DNA of 64,000 nucleotides from Prauserella halophila. GTDB taxonomy: Bacteria; Actinomycetota; Actinomycetes; Mycobacteriales; Pseudonocardiaceae. The stretch is taken from contig NZ_JAMTCQ010000014.1 in NCBI RefSeq assembly GCF_024171895.1, forward strand, positions 1-64,000. The letters are read 5' to 3'. Below are positions 46,475 to 54,197 of the stretch, in pieces. Below the pieces are notes generated by a model that saw nothing but the letters and a program-made list of their open reading frames with translations, ran no database searches and was not told the DNA's origin. A program made the position numbers and the translations under genes. Position 1 is the stretch's first letter. The number at the start of each line of letters is the position of its first letter.

Positions 46475-46743
46475 ACACGGAGTCGATCATGCGCTGGCTC
46501 GAGGCCGTCGGCGTGCCGCCCGAGGTGGTGTCGCTGGATGACGAGGTCGACAACACCTGGTGCGTGCTGCGGGAAGAGGACGTCGACGACGCGGGCGGGG
46601 TCGCGTGGGAGGTGTTCTGGCGGGAACAGGGAAACCGCTACGACTGGGCGCGATTCACCAACGAACAGGTCGCCTGCCACTACCTCTTCGGCAGGCTCAC
46701 GTGGGCGCAGGTCGCCAGGGGAGCGGTCGGCGTCCTGCCCTGA
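46471..46743 (+). CDS. TNT immunity protein
   Basis: 90 residues, acidic: MRWLEAVGVPPEVVSLDDEVDNTWCVLREE, GVAWEVFWREQGNRYDWARFTNEQVACHYLFGRLTWAQV. It resembles the immunity factors encoded directly after TNT toxins (IFT, Rv3902c, for CpnT), which bind the toxin and block NAD+ entry. The GTG at 46471 overlaps the toxin stop, so toxin and antidote are made in fixed order. The call depends on position plus general resemblance. Confidence 0.8.
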   Translation: MNTESIMRWLEAVGVPPEVVSLDDEVDNTWCVLREEDVDDAGGVAWEVFWREQGNRYDWARFTNEQVACHYLFGRLTWAQVARGAVGVLP

Positions 46744-46779
46744 GCGCAGAACACGCGTGCGTGAGCGCAGAACACGCGA
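46742..46779 (+). repeat. Two 21-bp repeat units between converging genes
   Basis: Units start at 46742 and 46763, both with GAGCGCAGAACACGCG, exactly 21 bp apart. The first overlaps the immunity gene stop codon, and the second ends 10 bp before the hisN-like gene's 3' end. Together they fill the whole convergent gap. Confidence 0.85.
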
Positions 46780-46788
46780 GAGGGTTCG

Positions 46789-47574
46789 TCAGCGGCGGCG
46801 GAGGTGGGCCAGCGCGGCGTCGTGGACCAGACCGTTGGTCGACAGCGCCGAGCCGCGGTCGAACCGGGCCGCACCGTCGAGATCGGTGAACCGCCCGCCC
46901 GCCTCGGTGACGAGAACCTGCGCCGCGGCGACGTCCCACGGGTTCACCACGGGTTCGGCAGCGACCTCCAGCGCGCCCTCGGCGACGAGGCAGTGGTGCC
47001 AGAAGTCGCCGAACGCGCGGGTCTCCCAGCACGCCCTGGTCAGCGACAGATAGGCCTCCTGGGTGCGGTGCTCGGCCCAGTTGTTCAGGTCCGTTGTGGA
47101 CACGTAGGCGTCGGCGAGCTGCGGCACTCGCGAGACGCTCAGTCGGCGTTCGCCTGCCGAGTCCCGCAGCCACGCGCCGCCGCCCTGGCTCGCCCACCAG
47201 CGGCGTCCCAGCAGCGGAGCGGTGATCATGCCGACGACCGGCACGCCGCCGTCGAGGAGCGCGATCAGCGTCGCCCAGATCGGTACGCCACGGAGAAAGT
47301 TCTTCGTGCCGTCGATCGGGTCCAGGACCCACACCCGGCCGGGCGCGGCGATCGACCCGCCGCGCTCCTCGCCCGCCACCCCGTCGCCCGGACGCCGGCC
47401 GGAGAGCACGCCGCGGATCGCGTCCTCGACGTCGGTGTCGGCGTCGGTCACGGGCGTACGGTCGGGCTTGGCCGTCACCTGCAGGTTCTGGGTACGGAAG
47501 CGTTCGACGGTGATGGCATCGGCCGCGTCGGCGAGTTCTGCCGCCAGCTCTGCGTCGTCGGAATAACGGGACAC
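46789..47574 (-). CDS. hisN: Inositol-monophosphatase-family histidinol-phosphatase
   Basis: 261 residues. Metal-binding motifs GEERGG, VWVLDPIDGTKNFLRGVPIWATLIAL and NPWDVAAAQVLVTEAGG are intact. RTPVTDADTDVEDAIRGVL and DFWHHCLVAEGALEV resemble actinobacterial HisN, which dephosphorylates histidinol phosphate. Inositol monophosphatase activity is the alternative. The GTG start at 47574 has no obvious ribosome site. Divergent from the response regulator. Confidence 0.88.
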   Translation of the reverse strand: MSRYSDDAELAAELADAADAITVERFRTQNLQVTAKPDRTPVTDADTDVEDAIRGVLSGRRPGDGVAGEERGGSIAAPGRVWVLDPIDGTKNFLRGVPIWATLIALLDGGVPVVGMITAPLLGRRWWASQGGGAWLRDSAGERRLSVSRVPQLADAYVSTTDLNNWAEHRTQEAYLSLTRACWETRAFGDFWHHCLVAEGALEVAAEPVVNPWDVAAAQVLVTEAGGRFTDLDGAARFDRGSALSTNGLVHDAALAHLRRR

Positions 47575-47615
47575 ATCACGATGGTTCCACGTGCCCCCTC
47601 CGTAAGGTTGACCAG

Positions 47616-48311
47616 GTGAGCATGGTCCTACTCGCCGAAGACGATCCCGCGATCGCGCAGCCGCTGTCCCGTGCGCTGGAACGCGAGGGGTACGAGGTCG
47701 TCGCCGTCGCGGACGGTTCGGCGGCGCTCGAAGCCACGGAGTCCGAACGGGTCGACCTGCTGGTGCTCGACCTCGGACTGCCCGAGATGGACGGACTCGA
47801 GGTGTGCCGCAGGCTGCGTGCGTCGGGGGCGCAGACGCCGGTGCTGATGCTGACGGCCCGCACCGATGAGGTCGACTTCGTCGTCGGGCTCGACGCGGGT
47901 GCCGACGACTACGTCGCGAAACCGTTCCGCCTCGCCGAGCTGCTCGCGCGGATCCGTGCCCTGCTGCGCAGGCGTTCGCCGGGTGCGCTCGACGCGGGCG
48001 GTGTGCGCATGGACGTCGCCGCCCGGCTGGTGACGGTCGAGGGCGAGGAGGTGCAGCTCGCCAACAAGGAGTTCGAGCTGCTGCGGGTGCTCATGAGCCG
48101 CGCCGGGCAGGTCGTCGCCCGGGAGGACATCCTCTCCGAGGTGTGGAACGACCTGGACACCGAAGCGCTCAAGACGTCGAAGACGCTCGACATGCACATG
48201 TCGTGGTTGCGCAGGAAACTCGCGGTCGCGGCCGGCCGGGACCCGCGGAATTCGAACGAGGAACACATCGCGACGGTGCGCGGGGTCGGGTTCCGGTTCA
48301 ACGTCGATTGA
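47616..48311 (+). CDS. Two-component response regulator, OmpR/PhoB family
   Basis: 231 residues. Receiver domain: acidic pair EDD at 8-10, phosphoacceptor Asp52 in LVLDLGLPEMDG, switch Thr near 80, Lys102 in YVAKPF. C-terminal winged helix: LTVEGEEVQLANKEFELLRVLMSRAGQVV, then the recognition region TSKTLDMHMSWLRRKL and GVGFRFNVD. TAAGGT 7 bp before the GTG and no Shine-Dalgarno suggest a leaderless start. Encoded 53 bp upstream of its sensor kinase. Confidence 0.94.
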   Translation: MSMVLLAEDDPAIAQPLSRALEREGYEVVAVADGSAALEATESERVDLLVLDLGLPEMDGLEVCRRLRASGAQTPVLMLTARTDEVDFVVGLDAGADDYVAKPFRLAELLARIRALLRRRSPGALDAGGVRMDVAARLVTVEGEEVQLANKEFELLRVLMSRAGQVVAREDILSEVWNDLDTEALKTSKTLDMHMSWLRRKLAVAAGRDPRNSNEEHIATVRGVGFRFNVD

Positions 48312-48364
48312 CACCGGCGACCGGGGCGGGCACGTGGCACTGCGGGTAAGGGTATAGGCGGCGT

Positions 48365-49645
48365 ATGCGGCGGCGAATTCTCCTGGCGATCCTGTTGGCC
48401 GTGCTGGTCACCGGGGTGGCACTGGGGGCGCCGCTCGGTGTGACGGGCGTGCTGCTGGTGGAGAACTTCCACCGGGGGGAACTGACCAACAGCGCGCAGC
48501 GGATCGCGGCGGCGCTCGACAACCAGCTCGCCAACCGGCACGACCTCAACCTGCGGCACATCCGGTCGGCGATGCCGCGGGACGCGCACCTGGTCGTTCA
48601 CCACGATTCTGCGGCGATCATGGAAGCCGGTGCGTCGACGGGCGACGACGTGATCAGCGAGCAGCAGCCGATCGCGGGCGGCCACATCGTGATGACCCAG
48701 CCCGCCGGCGAGATGCGGACGCAGCAGACCCAGGTCGCGATCGCCGTCGTGTTCGTCGTGGTGCTGTCGGTCGGCATCGGCACGTTCGTCGCGACGGTCA
48801 CGGCGAACCGGCTCGCGCGCCCGCTGCGGCACGTCGCCGACCGGGCGGCCCGCCTCGGTGCTGGCGACTTCCGTCCCGAGAGCAGGCGGTACGCGGTGGC
48901 CGAGCTGGACATGGTGGCCGACGCGCTCGACTCGTCGGGTACGGCGCTGGCGCAGTTGGTGCAGCGGGAACGTCAGCTCGTCGGCGACGTGTCCCACCAG
49001 CTGCGCAGCAGGCTCACCGCGCTGCAGCTGCGGCTCGAGACGCTGGGGCTGCACCGCGATCCGGACGTCGCCGACGAGGCGCACGCGGCGCTGGAGCAGT
49101 CAGACCGGCTCGCCGGGGCTCTCGACGAACTGCTGGCCGCGGCCCGCGCCGCCAGCGAGGTCGGCACCGAACCGGTGTCGCTGACCGAGATACTGCCCGA
49201 GATCAGCGGTGAGTGGCGGGACGTGCTCAAGGCCCAAGGGCGCACCCTCCGGCTGCGGATCTCCGACGGGCTCATGGTGCGGGCCACGCCCGCGCGCCTG
49301 CGGGAGATCATCGGTGTGCTGCTGGACAACGCGATGCGGCACGGCACGGGCACGGTCACGCTCGCGGCCCGGCGCGGTGACACCGACGGCACGGTCGTGG
49401 TGGAGGTCGGCGACGCGGGGCCGGGCGTGCCGGACGAGCTCGCACCGCACGTGTTCGACCGCGGGTTCTCGGGTGCCGGGTCGACGGGCGTGGGGCTGGC
49501 GCTCGCGCGGGCGCTCGCCGAGGCCGACGGCGGCAGGCTCGAACTGTCCACCCGTGCGCCCGCGACGTTCAGCCTCTTCCTCCGCGTGCCGACCGCAGGG
49601 GACGTCCCCGCCGTGCAGTGGCCCACGGAGAAGATGCCCAGGTAG
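48365..49645 (+). CDS. Two-component sensor histidine kinase
   Basis: 426 residues. Helix 1 (ILLAILLAVLVTGVALGAPLGV), an extracellular sensor of about 90 residues, helix 2 (VAIAVVFVVVLSVGIGTFVATV), HAMP (RLARPLRHVADRAARLGAGDF), H-box VGDVSHQLRSRLTAL with His211, N-box LDNAMRHG, and G-boxes GDAGPGVPDE and GSTGVGLALARALAEADGG. All catalytic motifs are intact. TATAGG 6 bp upstream of the ATG suggests its own leaderless promoter, besides read-through from the regulator. The signal is unknown. Confidence 0.94.
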   Translation: MRRRILLAILLAVLVTGVALGAPLGVTGVLLVENFHRGELTNSAQRIAAALDNQLANRHDLNLRHIRSAMPRDAHLVVHHDSAAIMEAGASTGDDVISEQQPIAGGHIVMTQPAGEMRTQQTQVAIAVVFVVVLSVGIGTFVATVTANRLARPLRHVADRAARLGAGDFRPESRRYAVAELDMVADALDSSGTALAQLVQRERQLVGDVSHQLRSRLTALQLRLETLGLHRDPDVADEAHAALEQSDRLAGALDELLAAARAASEVGTEPVSLTEILPEISGEWRDVLKAQGRTLRLRISDGLMVRATPARLREIIGVLLDNAMRHGTGTVTLAARRGDTDGTVVVEVGDAGPGVPDELAPHVFDRGFSGAGSTGVGLALARALAEADGGRLELSTRAPATFSLFLRVPTAGDVPAVQWPTEKMPR

Positions 49646-49705
49646 CAGGGTCGACTCGGAGGTGTCGTCGTCTGGTGAGGTGGTGTCGGCTCGGTCGGGT
49701 TCGTT

Positions 49706-50230
49706 TCACCGAGTCGGGTGGTGGGTGGCGGGCGGGCGGGTGCCGCCGAGCTCGTCGGGGAAGACCCACTTCCGGAAGCCCCAGAAGCGGAACCCCATCG
49801 CGAGCAGCATGCCGATCACGGAGCCGCTGATGAAGTCCGCCGTTTCCTGCACGAACAGCGACACCTCGGGGCGTTGCAGGTGTAGCACGTAGCGTGAGAT
49901 CAGAAGCGGCACCAGGTTGACGGCGACCGCGACGCCACTGATCACGAAGAACAGCGTCGCCTCGTGCCCGGTCTCCCGGCCGCCGCGGGTGCGGAAGGAC
50001 CACTCGCGGTTCAGCACGTACGACACGATCGTCGCCACGAGGATCGCGATGGCCTTGGCCGTCGTCGGCTTGTCGGTCAGGACCGTGAACTTCAGCAGGT
50101 ACCAGATGCCGTTGTCGACCAGGAAGGTCGTGCCGCCGACGACCGCGAACTTCAGCAGTTCACGGTGTTTCAACAGCAGCGAGCGCAGCGGCCGGGGCAC
50201 GTGCGCCAGCACGGTTTCGACGACGGACAC
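49706..50230 (-). CDS. GtrA-family membrane protein
   Basis: 174 residues with four membrane helices (LKFAVVGGTTFLVDNGIWYLL, AIAILVATIVSYVLNREWSF, LFFVISGVAVAVNLVPLLI, ISGSVIGMLLAMGFRFWGFRKWVF). GtrA proteins are thought to move or flip polyprenyl-linked sugars for cell-wall glycan modification. I prefer GTG 50230 over ATG 50248 because TAGACT lies exactly 7 bp upstream (leaderless pattern). Corresponds in type to Rv3277 in the purK-birA block. A role with the mannosyltransferase at 54198 is possible. Confidence 0.88.
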   Translation of the reverse strand: MSVVETVLAHVPRPLRSLLLKHRELLKFAVVGGTTFLVDNGIWYLLKFTVLTDKPTTAKAIAILVATIVSYVLNREWSFRTRGGRETGHEATLFFVISGVAVAVNLVPLLISRYVLHLQRPEVSLFVQETADFISGSVIGMLLAMGFRFWGFRKWVFPDELGGTRPPATHHPTR

Positions 50231-50377
50231 GCATCGCAGTCTAGCCATTCGCGCCGTGCGGGTCCGCCGAACGGTGGAACCCCACTCGCCGGAGACCCGC
50301 CCCGTTGTGCTGCGCTGACGAGCTGCCCTGCTGACTGCGGCTGCCCGTGGCCGGACGTGACGTCGCGCACGCGGAGG

Positions 50378-52957
50378 TCAGCGCGGGGTGCCGTTGCCCC
50401 TGTCGCCGCCGTAGCCGTAGCCATGGCCGCCGTAGCCGTAGCCGTAGCCGTGGCCGCCGTGGCCGCCGTGGCCGCCGTGGCCGCCATGGCCGTAGCCGTG
50501 GCCGCCGTAGCCGTAGCCCTCGTCGTCGGTGCCGCCCTGTTCGGGATCGCGGCCCGGCGGCCGGGGCCAGGGGTTCGACGGCGGGCCGGGCCGGTCCGCG
50601 GATTCGGTCGTCGACGACGTCGCGGTCGCCGAGCCGGATGCCGGCTGCGAGGTGCCGGTCGGCGCCGGTGCGGTCGCCGAACCGGACGAATCCGACGGCG
50701 GCGGGTCGTTGGGCTTCGTCCCGGGTGGTGCCGTCGCCGAACCGGAGCCGGACGGCGGGTCGGTCACCGTGGCCGAGCCCGAGGCCGGCGGGTCCGGTGT
50801 GTTCGCCGCCGAGCCGGAGCCGCCCGGCGCCTCGGTCGCGGCTGCGCCGAAGCATCCGAAGGGCAGCCAGCACTGGGGCAGCGCCACCGAGGCACTGTCG
50901 GACGCGTCGCCGAGCGTCGCGGTGAACGTGATGTCGTCCGGGCGGTCGTCGTTCCCGTGACCGGCCCCGTTCCCGTGACCGGCCCCGTTCCCGTGACCGG
51001 CCCCGTTGCCGATGCCGATCCAGTCGCCGTCGTCGCTCACGACGACGAACACGGCGGAGCCGTCGCCGGGTTCGAGCACGTCGGTGGAGGTGCACGACAG
51101 CGGTTCGGACGGCCCGTCGGAGCAGTCCATGCCGCCGTCCGGCGTCATCGCGGGGCGGTCGGAGGTGAGCGTCACCTTCTTGGTGCTGTCACCGGTGTTG
51201 CGGATCTCGACGGTCAGGGCCCTGCCCCAGCCGCTCGCCTGGACCCGCACCCCGTCCTCGGCGGGCGGTGCGGGCTTCGGCTCGACCGTGACGGGCACTT
51301 CGAGCGACACGTCGACGGACCCGCCACTGCTGAGGTTGCCCGTGACCTTCCCGGAATCGGCGTCGGCCGAGGCCTGCAGCCGGAACACGAGCGTCATCGA
51401 CTCGCCGGGGTCGAGCCCCCGGCCGGTGGAGCACGTGACCGTGCCCGTGCCGCCGGGACAGGTGATGCGCTCGCCGCCACTGGTCTGCCGGGGCGCTCCG
51501 CCGGACGGCGACGAACCGCCACCCGCCGGTGCGGCGCTGTGGCCGCGCGGGCTGCCGGCCGCTCCCGCGGTCGTCCCGCCGCCACCGCCGTCGAGGGCGC
51601 GCACGCCGGGGGGCAGGTTCAGTGTGGCGTCGATGGGATCGGACAGCGTGCCGCCGTTGTTGCGCACCGTGATCGGCAGGTCGGCGGGTCCGCCGCCCGC
51701 GACGAGTTCGACGCTCTGCCGGTCCACGGTCGCCCCGACCGAGGCGGGTTCCGGCGACTCGGGTGGTGGAGACACGTCCGGCGCAGGCGGCGGCTGCGGT
51801 GCGGGTTCGTCCTGTGGCGGGGGGTCCTCCGGAGCGGGCTGTCCCTGCGGGGGAGGTGCGGGGGGCTCGTTCGGTGACTGTGCGGCGGGCGGTTCCGGTT
51901 GCGGCTGTTCGGCGGCCGCCGGGATCTGCTGCCCGCCGCCGCCTGCGGTGAGCGCCAGCGCGACGGCCGCGGCCATCGCGACGCCGGAACCCGCCACGCC
52001 GACGAATTCCCGGGGCGCACCCGCCACGGCTCCCGCGGCGCCTCCGGAACCGCCTGCCCCACCCGCGGCACCGCCTGCGGCGCCTGCGGAACCGGCCGCG
52101 GTGCCGGCGCCGATCGCGGTGGCCGCGGCGGCCTTGCCACCGCCCGCGAGTGCGAGGTAGCCCAGTGCGCCGCCGCCGAGGACGAGCGGAGCGATGACCG
52201 CGCGCAACGCGCCGTTGACGTCGGCCAGCTCGGCGGCGAGTGCCTGGCAGTCGGTGCAGTCGTCGAGATGCGCCTCGACCTGAGCGCGCTCCCGTTTGGA
52301 GAGCCCGTCGCGGGTCCAGGCGCCCAGTTTGTCGGCCGTGGTGTGGCAGGTGCTCGCGCTGACCTCCGCGAGGTGCACCTGCAGATACGCCTGGCGCAGA
52401 CCTTCACGGGCGCGATAGGCCAGTGCCGACACGCTGTTGGCTGTCATCCCCAGCAGAGGCGCCACCTCGGCGGGCGTCGCGCCTTCGATCTCGGTGTGCC
52501 AGAGCACGGCCTGCCAGCGTTCCGGCAGTTTCGCGTACGCCTTCGCGGCGAGCGTGCGCTCCAGACCTTCGAGTGCGGTGTCGGAGAACTCCACGGTCAG
52601 CGCCTCGGCGCCGGCGCCGCCGACCGTCGTGACGGTCGCCATGTCCTCGGACAGGTCGAGCTTCTTGTCGCGCCGCGTCTTGTCGTAGGCGCCGTGGCGC
52701 ACCGCGGTCAGCAGGTACGCCCGGAACGCGCTGTCCGGGCCCTTCCCGCCGCGGAGTGTGTCGAGGACCTTCGAGAAGGCGTCCGAGACGAGGTCGTCGG
52801 CTTCCATCGACGTGCGGGCGAGTTGCCGCGCAAGGTTGTACGCAGCGGATACGTGACGTTCGTACAGCGTCCCGTAGCACTCGAGCTGGCCCGTGCGTAC
52901 CGAGGCGATGAGTTCGGCGTCGCTCATGCCCTGCGGGTCGGTGGGTGCGGTGCTCAC
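50378..52957 (-). CDS. ECF sigma factor fused to zinc-finger, membrane and extracellular domains
   Basis: 859 residues from GTG 52957 (AGGAG 4 bp upstream). Sigma region 2 is at about 20-95 (EADDLVSDAFSKVLDTL, RAYLLTAVRHGAYDKTR) and sigma region 4 at about 125-190 (KLPERWQAVLWHTEIEGATPAEVAPLLGMTANSV). An anti-sigma-type zinc finger follows at 204-237 (CH, H230, C234, C237 in HLDDCTDC). Ala/Gly linkers lead to a membrane helix (about 317-338), a Pro-rich stalk, two beta-rich CARDB/DUF11-like extracellular modules (about 410-700), Ser/Thr/Pro-rich spacers and a terminal Gly/His/Tyr tail (GHGGHGGHGGHG). Large ECF factors with C-terminal membrane extensions are known in actinobacteria. Release of the sigma part would need proteolysis or a conformational signal. 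Divergent from the GGDEF-like gene. Confidence 0.88.
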   Translation of the reverse strand: MSTAPTDPQGMSDAELIASVRTGQLECYGTLYERHVSAAYNLARQLARTSMEADDLVSDAFSKVLDTLRGGKGPDSAFRAYLLTAVRHGAYDKTRRDKKLDLSEDMATVTTVGGAGAEALTVEFSDTALEGLERTLAAKAYAKLPERWQAVLWHTEIEGATPAEVAPLLGMTANSVSALAYRAREGLRQAYLQVHLAEVSASTCHTTADKLGAWTRDGLSKRERAQVEAHLDDCTDCQALAAELADVNGALRAVIAPLVLGGGALGYLALAGGGKAAAATAIGAGTAAGSAGAAGGAAGGAGGSGGAAGAVAGAPREFVGVAGSGVAMAAAVALALTAGGGGQQIPAAAEQPQPEPPAAQSPNEPPAPPPQGQPAPEDPPPQDEPAPQPPPAPDVSPPPESPEPASVGATVDRQSVELVAGGGPADLPITVRNNGGTLSDPIDATLNLPPGVRALDGGGGGTTAGAAGSPRGHSAAPAGGGSSPSGGAPRQTSGGERITCPGGTGTVTCSTGRGLDPGESMTLVFRLQASADADSGKVTGNLSSGGSVDVSLEVPVTVEPKPAPPAEDGVRVQASGWGRALTVEIRNTGDSTKKVTLTSDRPAMTPDGGMDCSDGPSEPLSCTSTDVLEPGDGSAVFVVVSDDGDWIGIGNGAGHGNGAGHGNGAGHGNDDRPDDITFTATLGDASDSASVALPQCWLPFGCFGAAATEAPGGSGSAANTPDPPASGSATVTDPPSGSGSATAPPGTKPNDPPPSDSSGSATAPAPTGTSQPASGSATATSSTTESADRPGPPSNPWPRPPGRDPEQGGTDDEGYGYGGHGYGHGGHGGHGGHGGHGYGYGYGGHGYGYGGDRGNGTPR
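50951..51004 (-). repeat. Three 18-bp tandem repeats inside the sigma-fusion gene
   Basis: GTTCCCGTGACCGGCCCC occurs three times in perfect tandem (50951, 50969, 50987), encoding GAGHGN repeats in a surface loop of the second extracellular module. A second array near 50410-50520, with 9-bp periodicity (GTGGCCGCC), encodes the GGHGGH tail. Confidence 0.9.
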
Positions 52958-53147
52958 GGCTCTCCTCTCAGGTCGTCCCGGACAGGGACGCACTGCGAGG
53001 CAAAGTGTGACGGACAATCGTGAAGTCGTCACGACGAGGGTCGCCCCTTCACCCGAATCACTCGTGTGCCAACTTTTCGTGTCGGGAGCCGTCATGCCGG
53101 TTCCCTGCCTGCGTCTCACCGTCGACGGAGCCGTGAAGGAGGCGTGA

Positions 53148-54092
53148 GTGGACGTGAGTGCTGGCGACGTGCAGGGTGTGCCGTTCGTTCTGCGGGATGA
53201 GCAGGGTGGCGGAGGTCCCCGGGGCCGGCAGCCGACGGTCGTGCGGGAGGCACGGACGGAGCGGGAACCCCAAGTGGCGCTCCGGCGCCGGTGGCGGACC
53301 GCGAGTCTGGCGTGCGGCTGGCGGTTCCCCGACGACTGGGAGGTCGCGGAGCTCGACCTCGTGTGCTCCGCGGTGACGCGGTCCGGCGGTCTGCACGGTG
53401 CGGGTGCGGCGCTCGTCGCGCTGGCCCACGCCCGCGCGGCCGTCGGCACGGGCCTGGAGGAGACGCTCGGCGACCTGGCGGCCCTGCACGGCGTGCTGCA
53501 GGTCGACACCGGTGCGCCGGCGGGCGACACGGCGCACACCGATGCGCTCGACGCCATCGCGGAGGCCGCCGACGTCGACGCGCTGCCCACGCGGCTGCTG
53601 CGGATCGTCGCCGTGGCGTGGGCCGAGGTCGCGCTGGGCGACGTCGGTGCCACCGAGGTGTACGACTCGCTCACGGGACTGCCGACCGAGACGTATCTGC
53701 GGACCCGTCTGTCCGAGCTGTACCGGCAGGCCGCGCGCGACGGCGTGAGCGTGGCCGAGGGGCACCTGCTCGTGGTGATCTCGCTCGGCTTCGACGACGG
53801 GGCGGCCTATCTGCGGCCCGCGGGGATGATCCTGGCCGCCGACGTGCTGCGGCAGGTGTTCGACGGTGGGGAGAGTCATGCCGTGCTGGGAACGTCGACG
53901 GTGGTGGCCCTCGCGCCGCGGTCCGATGACGTGGCCCGCCGTGCGGTGCGGCTGCGGCGCGAGCTCACCGAGCGCTTCGCCGTCGATCCGCAGCTGACCG
54001 AGGCCGGATCGGCGCGGGTCAACGTGGTGCGCCTGCCCGCCTCGCACCACGACGCGAGCCTGCTGCTCGAATCGCTGGCGGCGCGGCAGTGA
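53148..54092 (+). CDS. GGDEF-like protein lacking the signature
   Basis: 314 residues from GTG 53148, with GGAGG 5 bp upstream. The N-terminal half is helical and Ala-rich. EVYDSLTGLPTETYLRTRLSELYRQA matches the D-LTGLPN opening of GGDEF diguanylate cyclase domains, and LLVVISLGFDDGA and a final VVALAPRSDD fit the rest of the fold. No GGDEF/GGEEF active-site motif is present, so it is probably a non-catalytic sensor or effector. The divergent arrangement with the sigma-fusion gene (190-bp shared gap) suggests a functional link. Confidence 0.6.
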   Translation: MDVSAGDVQGVPFVLRDEQGGGGPRGRQPTVVREARTEREPQVALRRRWRTASLACGWRFPDDWEVAELDLVCSAVTRSGGLHGAGAALVALAHARAAVGTGLEETLGDLAALHGVLQVDTGAPAGDTAHTDALDAIAEAADVDALPTRLLRIVAVAWAEVALGDVGATEVYDSLTGLPTETYLRTRLSELYRQAARDGVSVAEGHLLVVISLGFDDGAAYLRPAGMILAADVLRQVFDGGESHAVLGTSTVVALAPRSDDVARRAVRLRRELTERFAVDPQLTEAGSARVNVVRLPASHHDASLLLESLAARQ

Positions 54093-54197
54093 GGCGATGG
54101 GTGACGGGACCGTGACGCAACAGGCGTGACGCGACAGGCGACGCGACAGGGGAGTGGCCGGCACCGGCCCACCGGTGTTCATGGTTTCCTGGAGAGA

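Noticed and set aside
47600-47612. An iron-box-like TAAGGTTGACC before the response regulator
   Set aside because: Matches only one half of the IdeR consensus; better explained as a leaderless -10 region.
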